Shown here: piece by piece, positions 49,220 to 59,800 of the stretch | Layout of the letters: each line of letters opens with the position of its first letter | Position numbering within the stretch: position 1 is the stretch's first letter | Source: Fistularia commersonii | Taxonomy: Eukaryota; Chordata; Actinopteri; Syngnathiformes; Fistulariidae | NCBI GenBank assembly: GCA_037954325.1 | Contig: JBBMNZ010000027.1 | Span: 10,234,501 to 10,298,500 of the forward strand | Reading direction: 5' to 3' | Length of the DNA: 64,000 nt | Made by a program: the position numbers and the translations under genes | The notes under the pieces: generated by a model | Databases searched by the model: none | What the model saw: only the letters and a program-made list of their open reading frames with translations | Told to the model about the DNA's origin: nothing

Positions 49220-52200
49220 TCAGAAGAAACTTCCCGGATGGTTAGGGACGATGATATTCGCCCATTTGTAGATGACCGGGATGAAGAGGAGAGCAGAGCC
49301 CAGGACCGACACCAGCAGAAAAGCCCAGAGGAACATTCGATCCAGAACCTGAGCGACAAACTTCCAATCCTGGACCACCTGAATCAAGGAACAGCTGCAT
49401 GTTAATATCACCGGTATATTTTTTTTATTTGTTTGCTTTACTTCAGAACACATCTATACATGCACCCACAGAGAACCCTTTTCAATTCTTTTGCTTATTT
49501 CCAGTTCGGAGTCTAAAGTCAGAAATTAAAACCATAGTTTTTATCCGTCTCCCGCCACAAAAAAATGGTAAAAAGACACCCAGATTCCCAAATCTTTGTA
49601 GTTACTGTTAACAGTTAAGACAATTCATATTTCATTATACACTGCTCAAAAAAATAAAGGGAACACTTAAAAAACACATCCTAGATCTAAATGAATGAAA
49701 TATTCTTATGAAATACTTTGCTCTTTACACAGTTGAATGTGCTGACAACAAAATCACACAAAAATGATCAATGGAAATCAATTGTATCAACCCATGGAGG
49801 TCTGGATTAGGAATCACACTCAAAATTAAAGTGTAAAAACAAACTCCAGGCTGATCCAACTTTGATGTAATGTCCTTAAAACAAGTCAAAATGAATCTGT
49901 GTTGCTTCCTGAGTGGACACTATGATTTCACAGAAGTGTGATTGACTTGGAGTTACATTGTGTTGTTCAAGTGTTCCCTTTATTTTTTTGAGCAGTATAT
50001 TTCTTATTCTTCCTCCTTTCTACTATTATCTATTACTGTTATGTTTTTTTTTTTTTTTACTTGAAACTCTGGCACAACAATTTCCTTCGGGATTAATAAA
50101 GTTGTTCTCATCTCATCTCATCTCAAATTCCAGATAGCTCACCTCTCTGACTTCATTTTCTTTGACCACATGCATGGTTATGTAGCGAATGGAATCCAAA
50201 GCCGCTTGCAGGTTATTTCTCTTGTACAGGAGCGGGCCGAGATCGGCCGCGGGGTCGTTCGTCGTACCTGCCTCGGCCGTTCTTCCCATTCTGGCCGCCG
50301 CGGTCGTTCCGTAACGGTCGGCGTGGCTGCGCATGCACAGCAGTTTGGGCAGCCGGTGCAGGAAAATCTTCCTCACCCACGGTGCCATGTCGTGATGCGT
50401 TGAGGAGGAGCGATGGTGGATGTTGATGGCGAAAACGGTGATTACGATGGAGAGGGTGACAAAGATCATGGTGAAGACCAAGTACTCCCCGATCAGAGGG
50501 ATCGCTTTCGAGGAGGAGGGAATGATCTCCTCAATAACCAGGAGGAAAACGGTGAGCGACACGAGCACAGAGGTGCAGAGAGATATCTTCTCGCCGCCGT
50601 TGGAGGGCAGATAGAAGACGAGGATGGTGAGGAAGGACAGGCCGATACACGGGATGATGAGGAAGAGGGTGTAGAAAAGAGGCAACCTGCGGATGATGAA
50701 GAAGTAGGTGATGGTAGGATACGCGGAGCTGCCATCTTTCCTCAGGCCGCGTCTTCCCGTCGCTTTCACTATCTCCCATTCGCCGTTGTCAAAATAATCC
50801 TGTTTGTCCACATGGAAATCCTCCAGGATAATATCAACCTGGACAGTTGAGAGAAAACACAAATATTGTTCGATAGCCGATGGAGATAGAGGGCGGCCAT
50901 CGAGAAGCAGACGATCACCTGGGAGCCGTCGTAAGTCCAGGAGCCAAATTTCATGGAACAGTTCTGCAGGTCAAATGGGAAGAATGTGACATCAATGGTG
51001 CACGCTGACTTGTAATTTGCAGGCGGCGTCCATGTTATTGTCCCGTCATATTTAACAACGGCTTTGGTGACAGTGCCTTCAAAACGACCATCCGCGCTAT
51101 TGAAAGAAACATTCACATTTATTTACAAGTTAAGGTCTTGGATTTGGACACAGCCGCCGCGAGGTGAACGGTCAGTCGCATGCATTAAGAAATCGATGTT
51201 TGACTCGGCGAACGTGTTACTTAAAAAGATTTGAGGTGCTACGTGTGCTAAAAAGGGCAAAGTATCACATTCATCGGAAATTTCACGGAAGAGACGTCAT
51301 GTATTCGATGCCACGTACTTATCGTAAAGCACGACGTCGGGCAGCCAGATCCTGTCGGAGGGGACTCTGATGGTGGTGATGCCAAGATAGTCATCAGGAT
51401 CCCATCTAAGTTTCATGTCGGTCCACTCCTGCGTGAAATTAAGGATAAATCAAGCGAAAAGGGCACTCATAAAATGTTTAATTGTTTTTTTTTTTTTCTC
51501 CCGCCGTGCTACAGTATATTCCGAGTAACAAGTACCTGGCTCGGTTCCAAACCACTTTCAAATGCAAAGTTACAACCTATAATTATATAAGGCGCTGCGA
51601 TTATATTGCACCGACCTAATGCGGTGAGTCATCGAGGACAAAACGGAGAACGAAATGCGCAATTAATAAAATGTCGCACTATTTCCAGTCTGTAAATGAC
51701 ACCCGTGATAGATGCCTGTACAACAAACTCCGCCCTCCCATCTCCCTTTCGCGGATGATACGATCCATCATTTGGAAAGGGGTCAGCCGACCCCCAATGG
51801 CAGCGTCCGGCCTGCGAAGATAATTCACAAGAAACATGACACATGGGATCCCCGAAACCATGAATAAGGCTGACAGGAGCAGAGCAGGGAAGAGACGGTG
51901 CTTGTAAAGGCAGGTGTTTGGGCGCACCGCCCAAAGCGTTTACGGTGATGGAGCCCGCCGGGGAAAAGCCATCGGACAAGATTAAAAAAAAAAAAAAAAA
52001 AAAGGAGAGGGAAAGCGCACAGCTTTTATAAAAGCCTCTAAACCTGGGTTTTGTTTCAGTCACCAAACATCAATCCCGACTTGCAGATTGAAAAAAATCT
52101 CTACTTGCCTGTTTCATCCACACATTGGTTGTCATAAGCTGGTTTTTCTCATCCTGAAAGAGGAAAGATTGTAAGTGATAGCAAAGGAATCCCTAATGCA

Positions 52201-54802
52201 CAGACAATATATTTGCCACAAAATGATACACAGCAAATCTGGCAAAGGAGATACCGTTTACATGTTGTACTTTTATTTTTTTGCGTATTGTACTTCTAAA
52301 GCGGACGAACTAGTGCGGCGGATTCTTTTTCAGCTAAATGAACATCCTGGATTTCACTCATAAAGACTTTTTATGGCCATGCTTCAAACTAAATTTTATT
52401 GAATCTTCCACCCAAAAGCTCTAAAAGTTTCTTTAAAAATAAGCACAACCTTTGACATCACCAGGGTGCATTTAAAGGCCAACATAATGATTCAGCAGAT
52501 GTAGTCAATCAAAATATTCCATATAATGGTTCAAATTTTACAGCATAATTACTACTTTTTAGAATTTTTGTCGAAATCTTGGCAAATTGTCTTGAAGAAA
52601 TTCAAGTCCTGTTGCCACGACAGCAAAGCCGCAGAGTAAATCAAGTATTAAAAGGAGCCTTTTACATCCACACAAAAATGAATAAGACAATATATGGTGC
52701 AGATGAGAATAAAAAAAAAAAATTTTTAGCATCCCGTCTCTTAACTGCCTTTCAAACAGCATTGGCACTTCAATAAAATTCTGAATACAGAAAACTGCAC
52801 TGTTTTATGAAATACTTGGTCTACTCCTGACAATTCAGAAATATGAAAATACACATTTTTTTTAGATTTTTACTGCATGACCATCATCAATATGTGCCAT
52901 TTCACTCACAGTATTTTCCAAATAAAGTGCAATAAATGACTATAGGCTGTGTCCTCACCACATCAACCAGCTGGGAGATGGCCAGTCCAAACTTCACGCA
53001 GACTGTCTGGTTTAAGTACTCGACCGGACGCACCCATTTCTGGTAGTGTCCGAAGAGGTATTTGAAAAGCTTGTCCTCTGCTTTTGCATAGGAGGACAAT
53101 TTTGGAATCCCTGGGATTTAATGAAAAGACAACTTTTTAATAGGAAATAACAGAATGTAGGTTGATATAGCTTAGCGCGAACGCCATTTACCTTTCGAAT
53201 CTCAAAATGTCTAGTGTCTGTGGGCGTGATGGCTGATTTACACTACCCTGTATTTGTTTTTGATTTTCAGAAATGATACAAAACTAAGAGAACTCAAATC
53301 CAAAGTGATTTGGGGTGACAGCTGACCTGTGGTGGAAAAAAACGTACAACCAAAGCCGTTTTCGCTTCCTTCTCCGCTTTTCGAAACACCCAGTCACTCG
53401 TCAGCCGCTGTCACAGTCTATATAATCTGAAAATCTGTTGAACAGGGTCAGTGTCTGTTAACATTTACATATCTGACAAGGGCGGGTGACACAAATGGGG
53501 TAACTGAACAAATCTGCATATTTAAAAGCACAAGTGCCATCAGGAGTTGAGAGGAAAATGTCAAGTTTTTTTTTAAAAAAAGAAGTCTTGACATGAATTG
53601 CAACTTCATTCAAAGACTAATTGACTAGCTTTCTTTCAATGGAACAAAAAAAGCGTATATGTTGTATATATGTATGTAGAAAAATATGCATACACATATA
53701 TGTATGGGTCGCATTCTGACGCACTACATGTTTCATCCTCTTTTCTTTTTTTTTTTTTGCATCGGCCCCGAGAAATATATAAATTAAATTTATATATGGG
53801 CACCGTGGTTGGAAATCTACCTCAAGAATGACCACTAATTCATGGTGTCGCTTTCTGAGGGTGAGGATCGATAAAGCTGCGGCAGCAACGTCCTCGATCA
53901 ATGACTATGTTATCAGCAAATTAATCATCATCCAGGCCATCACTGGCACTCATTCTGCAGTAAATCACAGTGTTTAGGGTAATACTACGGCAGAAATACA
54001 CCAAGATAATTGAGTCTAGCTAATTTTATGAATATACAAAAGCACTTCATTATAAAACGAAGCTAATCCTTACAGCTTTGCCGAGTAGAAATAAGACACT
54101 TTCAAGGAAAGTGGAGTAAAAGCTCGTCTGTTGTGTGCCAGGTGCTTGATGGGGTGAACATAAAATCGAATATTTAAGCAAAGATGCAAAATATTCCAGC
54201 TGTTATAAAGATAATGAAAGTCCATTAAAGATGTGGCGACACAATCTACTACCAGCCACATAAACAGAGATTGAAAGCGACCGCATAAAATGCTGTAAAC
54301 GATTTAATAAACATTAATTCAAATGAATCGAGCCTTTAATGGTATGTGCTACGGTATGAGCAACAACAAATCATCATCATCATCAATTTCTGAGCAACTC
54401 TGATCCATGTGCAATAAAATTCCTCATATAGAGTCTAAGTACTGTCTTTATTCAGGTAGCTTAAGTTGATGCTTCATGGTGTTTGCTGCAGCCAAATAAT
54501 GATATTTTTGTTTGAATTTGGCCTCAATTTATGTCAACAGTAGCACTTAATCGTAATCTAATGCCATGCAACAAAGCTGTTTGACATCTAAAACTTTTCA
54601 CATGTGGCCAGTCACAATATCTTCCTCCCCCGGCAATAGCCAGGGATCCGGTCGGTCTTTCTCTGCATATTATATTACATTTGCAAAGGCATTCGCAGGT
54701 CGTGGGCTACTTACGCAGTGAGTGGCACAGGTGGCAACAGCACAGCAACAGCAGCAGCAGCAGCAGTGCAAGAGAAGTAGCTGCCCCTCCTGCTCTCAGC
54801 AT
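49220..54802 (-). CDS. chrna5: chrna5: nicotinic acetylcholine receptor subunit alpha-5
   Basis: Seven coding exons in transcript order: 54802-54715, 53110-52959, 52153-52109, 51428-51319, 51096-50919, 50838-50143 and 49378-49220. They give 475 aa (human 468). This is an accessory subunit that modifies calcium permeability and desensitisation of alpha3beta4-type channels. Seen: a signal peptide with a Leu-rich core encoded by a CTG repeat, exon-2 WVRPVEYLNQ and FGLAISQLVDV, loop A LPDVVLYDN, Cys-loop C164-C178 (FPFDLQNC), loop B Trp185, GEWEIVKATG, M1-M3 with FLLVIEEIIPSSSK, LPKLLCMRSH after M3, MA helix AALDSIRYIT, and M4 in the last exon. Identity with human CHRNA5 is high throughout. Odd features: Ser228-Ser229 replaces the vicinal Cys pair, an 80-bp intron splits the usual large exon, and a GC donor follows the 45-bp exon. 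Other introns are GT-AG. It converges on chrna3, as in mammals. Confidence 0.94.
49638..49999. mobile_element. Tc1/mariner-type MITE in the last chrna5 intron
   Basis: Ends ACTGCTCAAAAAAATAAAGG and the inverted complement CCTTTATTTTTTTGAGCAGT, flanked by TA. Body about 358 bp with no transposase. The terminal sequence is that of a widespread fish Tc1-like element, here internally deleted. Confidence 0.85.
49999..50126 (+). mobile_element. LINE 3' tail abutting the MITE
   Basis: Second copy of the tail seen at 45,600-45,745: CTACTATTATCTATTACTG, then CTGGCACAACAATTTCCTTC, GGGATTAATAAAG and a (TCTCA)n-type terminus. It ends about 15 bp from the chrna5 splice donor at 50,142. Confidence 0.65.
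50839..50918 (-). other. chrna5: 80-bp intron splitting the large chrna5 exon
   Basis: GTGATC donor after GGC TCC CAG and TGTCCAG acceptor before GTT GAT ATT. Phase 0. Joining restores the uninterrupted family text GSWTYDGSQ-VDIILED. Because 80 is not a multiple of three, retention shifts the frame and stops at about 50,769, before the first membrane helix. Confidence 0.9.
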
Positions 54803-54856
54803 GGCATCAGAGGCAGCATCACATTCATGCAGCTGGGTCCCTCGGGCAGAACAGAT
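54715..54856 (-). other. chrna5: chrna5 first coding exon with part of the leader
   Basis: The exon carrying the start codon (ATG at 54,802-54,800) is preceded by 54 nt of leader and a good acceptor (TTATTTTCCAG) ending at 54,857. It closes on GTAAGT in phase 1, matching the phase-1 first junction of chrnb4 and chrna3. The CTG repeat within it encodes the Leu run of the signal peptide. Confidence 0.7.
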
Positions 54857-54986
54857 CTGGAAAATAAGGACACAAAATAATGAGTACATCCTGTGCCGAG
54901 GTGCAGGTGCATACATGCGCTCCTAACACACACTGTAGAGAGCAAACATTTGCCTTGCTGAAAGCATTTACACGCTGCTCACATAC

Positions 54987-55180
54987 CTGCTCAGAGTCTC
55001 TGCCATCAACACGGTCCGGACCGGTGGTGTCGGAGCCGGTGGGAGTCCTGCCGTTCTAGCGTTCTTCCAATCCATATAGGTTTTGTCTCCCGCCTCGTAC
55101 AGATGCTGCTTCTCTCTGCTGCCTCCAGTTGAGCTCAAGCAGCGCATCCTCATCTCCTCCTCCACTCCCTACCCCCTCGA
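54987..55180 (-). other. chrna5: probable non-coding leader exon of chrna5
   Basis: A GTATGT donor at 54,986 pairs with the acceptor at 54,857 to give a 130-bp intron. The upstream boundary (transcription start) is unknown; about 55,180 is a guess at the edge of a GC-rich segment. When spliced, an open frame from this exon runs into the coding exon (see findings). Confidence 0.5.
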
Positions 55181-55987
55181 AAAGCGCAGCCCCGGTTCCC
55201 AACCCCCCATATTCACCTTGTAGCATTATTGTATTATAGTCCCCCTCCTTACCCCCTGTTCACCTCCTGCACGCCATCATGATATGAAAGGAGTGGCGCT
55301 CTCATCGATATTCCGCCGCACCTTTAATATACGGTCATGACATTCTACATTTCTTATCTTTTTTTTTTTTCTTTTAGTGTGAATGTGACTGGCTCCATGG
55401 TGACAGCATGCAGACCCAGAGAGGCTCTCCGGGATGAAACCAAACAAGCAATTAATGAGGGATCATCTTGTTTTTCCTTTCGGTGTTGTTTAAAGCTTGC
55501 AGCCTGAAATTTGGTAGGGATTTTCTATATTGTTGTGTTTTGAAATTTCAACCCAAGCTGCCATTATGATAATGTGATACAGGATGTGCACAAAATATTC
55601 ACACTCATACGCACAATAATAGGGAGCAAAATGATTGCATTAAAAACTAACCATCAATTAAAAATGAAATTGATTATATTATTTTAATCAAATTAGTAAA
55701 TTAATTAATTATTAATTAAAAATACACTTATATATAATTTTGTTGCCTCTGGGACATTTTTTATTTTTAATTTCTATTTGTATTCTCTTCATCATCATTA
55801 TTTTTATTATTATTAGTGCAAATAGTAGCAGTAGTAGCAGAACCAGCCATAGTATTTGTAAATAGTGTATGGATTACTAGCAGTTGTATTTTTGTTTATT
55901 CATTTACTTGTTTAATGTTAATTTTGGGGGGGTTGGTTCCCCGCCAGCCAATCAAACACAACATTTTACAGGGGAAATTGTTTATAA
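55181..55987. other. chrna5 upstream region
   Basis: Begins with C-rich sequence (55,180-55,270) that probably includes the chrna5 promoter, then becomes AT-rich. No exon recognised. Confidence 0.4.
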
Positions 55988-56085
55988 CGGTAATAATAAT
56001 AATGATACTACTACTACTACTACCCACTACTACTACTACTACTACGAATGATAGTAATAATAATAACAATAATAATAATAATAAC

Positions 56086-56174
<89 letters not shown>

Positions 56175-56185
56175 TAATAATAATT
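55988..56185. repeat. compound trinucleotide repeat (ACT)n-(AAT)n
   Basis: About 200 bp of ACT then AAT/AAC units. It produces poly-Asn, poly-Leu and poly-Ile ORFs, which are artefacts. Confidence 0.97.
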
Positions 56186-56231
56186 AGTTGAAAGAGCCAA
56201 AAGACCATTGGATGCTCCTGGTTGACCACGA

Positions 56232-56400
56232 GGCCTGAGCTGCACTTCCCTGGGGCTTGAGTTTAACGTTCCATAAATGGTTAAAGAAATATCTAACCTC
56301 CGAGCAATGTTTGAGGGACTATTTTCCAAAAAGCAAATAGCAACTGAATTTACTTTTCAGGTAGATTTCCATCTTTGGTCAATAATCCTTTTTTGCTCAA
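56232..56400 (-). repeat. copy A of an inverted ~150-bp homology
   Basis: Its reverse complement matches 61,491-61,645: GATGGAAATCTACCTGAAA, AAATTCAGTTG, TATTTGCTTT, then TTTCTTTAA, AACTCAAG and CAGGG. The closest part, about 75 bp, differs at few positions. Class unknown. Confidence 0.7.
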
Positions 56401-57264
56401 GGAAATAGTGCAAAAAAATTGACGAAACACTAGTTGGAACGGTGACACAATATTACTCCTGCCTTACAGCAGGACGGTCTTGTTTTATCAGCTGTACAGA
56501 CAAAAATGCAACTTTCCTTATATTAGTTTGTTGTTTTTGTTGCTATTTCAAATAAATCAACGGTTCAAACATGCTTTTTTAACCCCTTTTAAAAATAGCA
56601 TGTTAAATATTTTGAATTCAATAGAATACAGGCAGAACTGAGAGGAAATCTGAGAGTTTAATATGGAACTTGATCTCATTTTATCATCAAAATGAATCTG
56701 TTGCAGCAAAACTCAGACTTGATTCTTGACCATTAAGAACCAAAACTGATTGATTTTTTCAAACTCGTCCGATCTTGAACAATTGATCAGGTTGAAAACT
56801 TATTTAAAAAGAGCAAAATATGACAAAGTTGGGGCAAAAAACACAAATGATAGGGAAACAAATATATGAAACAGATTCATGAGTTTTTTGATTTGATTTC
56901 TGCAAAAAAAAGGAAATACATAACATGAAGTTAGTTATGAAGATAAACCTTTTTTGTACCAGGGACTGGTTTTGTGCATGAAAATCTTTCCGCTGACCAG
57001 TTAGAGGCAAAGGGGTTCAAATAATATATTTTTTGGTCAGTTCATAGAATTGAATCTAAATACATTGATTACACTTTATTTTAGCCAATTACGATATTAA
57101 GTGCTGCAGCAAGGCAAAGGCAGAAACAGTCATTTTTCAAAATTAGATCCGGAAAGTGTAATGAAAGATAAAATAATTTGTACTCATAAAGATTTTCTTT
57201 GCAAACCGGTACCAAATGATCCGTGGAACGTCCGTGGACGTCCGGGGCCTTGGGGAGCACCGCC
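56401..57264. other. 3' flank of second UGT
   Basis: AT-rich, no exon recognised. A minus-strand AATAAA at 57,080-57,075 is a plausible poly(A) signal for the UGT, about 185 bp after its stop. Confidence 0.45.
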
Positions 57265-58857
57265 TTAATCGGATTTCACTTTTTTTTTCAAGCAAAGTCT
57301 GAAGCAAGACCATATCATTCCTATAATTATTACTGAACTAAGAATAAGAAATGCAAATAAAAATAAAGCGACATCCACGGAGTAGTAAGCGTACCAGGGC
57401 ATCTTATAGGACTGTGTTCTGAGATGTCCTGCACCTTTGTGTCTCATAACAAACTCCATCCAGAAAACGGCACGATCGAGCGGCTTCATTGGCACATCTT
57501 TGTGCAGCCTGGAGAGTCTCTGCATGTTCGTCCTGTAGGAGGGCTCGTTCAGGACTTCCTGGACGGCGTTCAGGAAGTTGTCGTCATTTTCCACAGTCTG
57601 GTTAGACCTGAATATGGTCAGAAACTTGGCAGCTCCTCTCTCCTTAAGACGCACCATATTGTCATGTTGGTCAAAAATCAAGGGTATACCCACAACTGGG
57701 ACGGCGTGATAAATAGCCTCATAGATTCCATTTGTCCCGCCGTGAGACACAAACAGTTTTGTCTTGGGATGTCCCAGGAGGTCATTCTGTGGCATCCAGT
57801 CAACCAAGAGAGTGTTGTTGCCCAGCGCGGCAGGTGTTTTACCTTTATATCTCCAGATGACTTTCTGAGGCAATTGAGCAAAAACTCCAGCTATCTTTTC
57901 TGCCATGTCAGCTGGAGGTTCACTCACCAAACTACCCAGAGACATGATAATGACCCCGTGTTCTCCAGAGCTCTGGACAAACGCCTCCAGGTGTTCAGGG
58001 AGAGGTTTGGCTGGTTTGCAATGGAACCCTCCCATGTAGACCACATTAGGCATGGTGGGACGAGGATACTCGAACGCAAAGTCTACTCTCAAGAGCCACA
58101 GGTCTGCTGCGAGAGCCAAATTAAAATAATCATTATCAGGTCCAAGATATTTGTCACATAGATCCTGATACACCTGTCTAGCTAGTATCTTTTGTAATGA
58201 AGAGGTTATCGTGAAAAGAATCATGTTCTTGATTCGTTGGGAGAAGGTCATCACATCGGTATTGCCAGTTCCCCTAACGGGGATATATGACAGGGGTGAA
58301 GGAGCAAAAATAAAATGGGTTTCTCCAAAGAAAAACCAACGAACGTTATATACCAAAGGAAGATTGAAATACTTTGCTAAAATGGCTCCGCCGCCCCAGC
58401 AGGGGTCACTGAGTAGAAGGTCAAACTTACTATCTTTTATGTTTCGGACTAACTCTTCGTCATCTAGAATTGCTGTGATGAAATCACCCACAAATCCATG
58501 AATTCTCAGTGAATGGGGAAACATTTTTGCAGCCGTTCTCACAAAATTCTCAAAAAAGGAACCCTTTCTTCTGAAGTTAATATATTCAGTCAGGGTATCT
58601 GTTACTAGTGCCTCATCTATGATCTTCTCTGCTTTAACAGTTAAGATATTGTAATACGAGTTTTCCTTGATGTACCAGGCCTTTAGTGGTCGCAAAACAG
58701 TTATGTTGTGTCCTTTGGAGTGCAGGGCTCGGGTGAGAACCTCCATGTTCAGCCAGTGGCTTCCCTCAACGGGTAAAACCAAGATGTTTCCTCCATGACA
58801 AGCTCTGGGGATGAAGATGAGCGGCAGCAAAGCACTGCAGCACCAAATCAGCCTCAT
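57265..58857 (-). CDS. UDP-glucuronosyltransferase, UGT5-like, second copy
   Basis: Intact 530-aa paralogue of the UGT at 46,097, nearly identical over the sugar-nucleotide-binding half and more diverged in the substrate-binding N-terminal half, as is usual in UGT families. Seen: signal peptide MRLIWCCSALLPLIFIP, EGSHW with His34, LLLSDPCW with the partner Asp, the signature with HGGTNGIYEAIYHAVPVVGIP (Ala where Gly is usual), a C-terminal membrane helix and a basic tail whose KVKSD end fits a KxKxx ER-retrieval signal. The start is ATG 58,857 because a splice acceptor (TTTCGTTTCAG) ends exactly before it. The frame's upstream ATG at 58,884 lies in the intron. A leader exon is proposed at about 59,649-59,720. 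It lies upstream of chrna5 on the same strand. Confidence 0.92.
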   Translation of the reverse strand: MRLIWCCSALLPLIFIPRACHGGNILVLPVEGSHWLNMEVLTRALHSKGHNITVLRPLKAWYIKENSYYNILTVKAEKIIDEALVTDTLTEYINFRRKGSFFENFVRTAAKMFPHSLRIHGFVGDFITAILDDEELVRNIKDSKFDLLLSDPCWGGGAILAKYFNLPLVYNVRWFFFGETHFIFAPSPLSYIPVRGTGNTDVMTFSQRIKNMILFTITSSLQKILARQVYQDLCDKYLGPDNDYFNLALAADLWLLRVDFAFEYPRPTMPNVVYMGGFHCKPAKPLPEHLEAFVQSSGEHGVIIMSLGSLVSEPPADMAEKIAGVFAQLPQKVIWRYKGKTPAALGNNTLLVDWMPQNDLLGHPKTKLFVSHGGTNGIYEAIYHAVPVVGIPLIFDQHDNMVRLKERGAAKFLTIFRSNQTVENDDNFLNAVQEVLNEPSYRTNMQRLSRLHKDVPMKPLDRAVFWMEFVMRHKGAGHLRTQSYKMPWYAYYSVDVALFLFAFLILSSVIIIGMIWSCFRLCLKKKVKSD

Positions 58858-59644
58858 CTGAAACGAAAACAATGTAGACGACATTGAAAAATGTAATTAT
58901 AGGATACATTTCTCGAATGGCGCTGCCGGGGCTGCAGGCGTGCTGTGGTCAATTGTAGCTGACAATGGCAAGGTATAACCTGAATCTTCAGTTTTGAATC
59001 TTCACTTAACCCACCACGAGTATTTGGACTGTGTGAGGAAACCGGAGAACACAGAGTACCGCAACACAACAGCAACAGAAAAGACTGGCTACAAAATGCT
59101 CGTCTTCTGACTCACTAGATCAACAGAGATATAATATAATCTTCTATGTGGTGTGTTACTGACAGAAAAAATAACCTACACTTTAGTTATTGTCCCATCA
59201 ATATATTTACAAAACAACAGTATTTTGGTATACGAGATTATCCCCTGCATGCGTTTTTTTAATGAAAATAAGTACAAAATCAAATTGTACTCATTTTTAA
59301 GGGCCTCTATTAGAGGTTCATAACTATGTTAACAATTAATTTCAGCTAATATACCGTTAAACATTTTTCAGGCAAAAGATGCATAAGAGGCATAAGAAAT
59401 GTATGAAAATAGTCATTCAAACATGGCATGAAATCTGTTTTTAAGGCACATTTACTTTAACATGGCTAAATAACTTAAATTATCATAGAATACGCTTAAA
59501 ATTCAAATTGTACTTCCTTGTTTGACATTTTAAGAGAAAATAATTGAAAACTTAAAGTATGTACATTTGACCCAACATCAATCTCCATAAGCTTGGAAAA
59601 ACAACATTTGAATATAGCTCAGGTATTAACACCGTTAATAGTAC

Positions 59645-59800
59645 TCACTGTGTAAAACCTTTGTTGGTCCACATGTGAAACAGACGCTATTTTAGTTTCC
59701 TGTACTTAAGTACACATTGGATTCACGCAGTCCTCGAAGGGAGGAACCAAGTGAGATGTGCAAGTACTGAAGGCCAATGAGGCAGCACCCAGCAGTTTGT
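59645..59800 (-). promoter_or_regulatory. promoter and leader exon of second UGT
   Basis: On the minus strand this reads ATTGGCC (CCAAT-type box), CATCTCACTTGGTTCCTCCC, GTTTCACATGTGGACC and TACACA followed by a GTGAGT donor. The same ordered blocks occur on the plus strand at 63,711-63,837. The conservation of both upstream sequence and donor supports a short non-coding first exon ending near 59,649. Confidence 0.6.

Noticed and set aside
50413..50850. 145-codon plus-strand ORF over chrna5
   Set aside because: Antisense shadow of the chrna5 M1-M3 exon, rich in Asp/Glu/Arg from reverse-reading membrane codons.
50769..50918. chrna5 as a frameshifted pseudogene
   Set aside because: The frame break coincides with a GT...AG intron. 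Splicing restores the family sequence exactly, and all exons are intact.
55816..56187. Poly-Asn/poly-Leu ORFs
   Set aside because: Translation of the (AAT)n repeat.
57424..58161. 245-codon plus-strand ORF over the second UGT
   Set aside because: Antisense of the conserved UGT half. The first UGT gives the same kind of shadow at 46,250-46,591, which only shows the two genes are paralogues.
58858..58884. Upstream ATG adding nine residues to the second UGT
   Set aside because: The nine codons end in a polypyrimidine-AG splice acceptor lying directly before a better start that opens a signal peptide. They are most likely intron.
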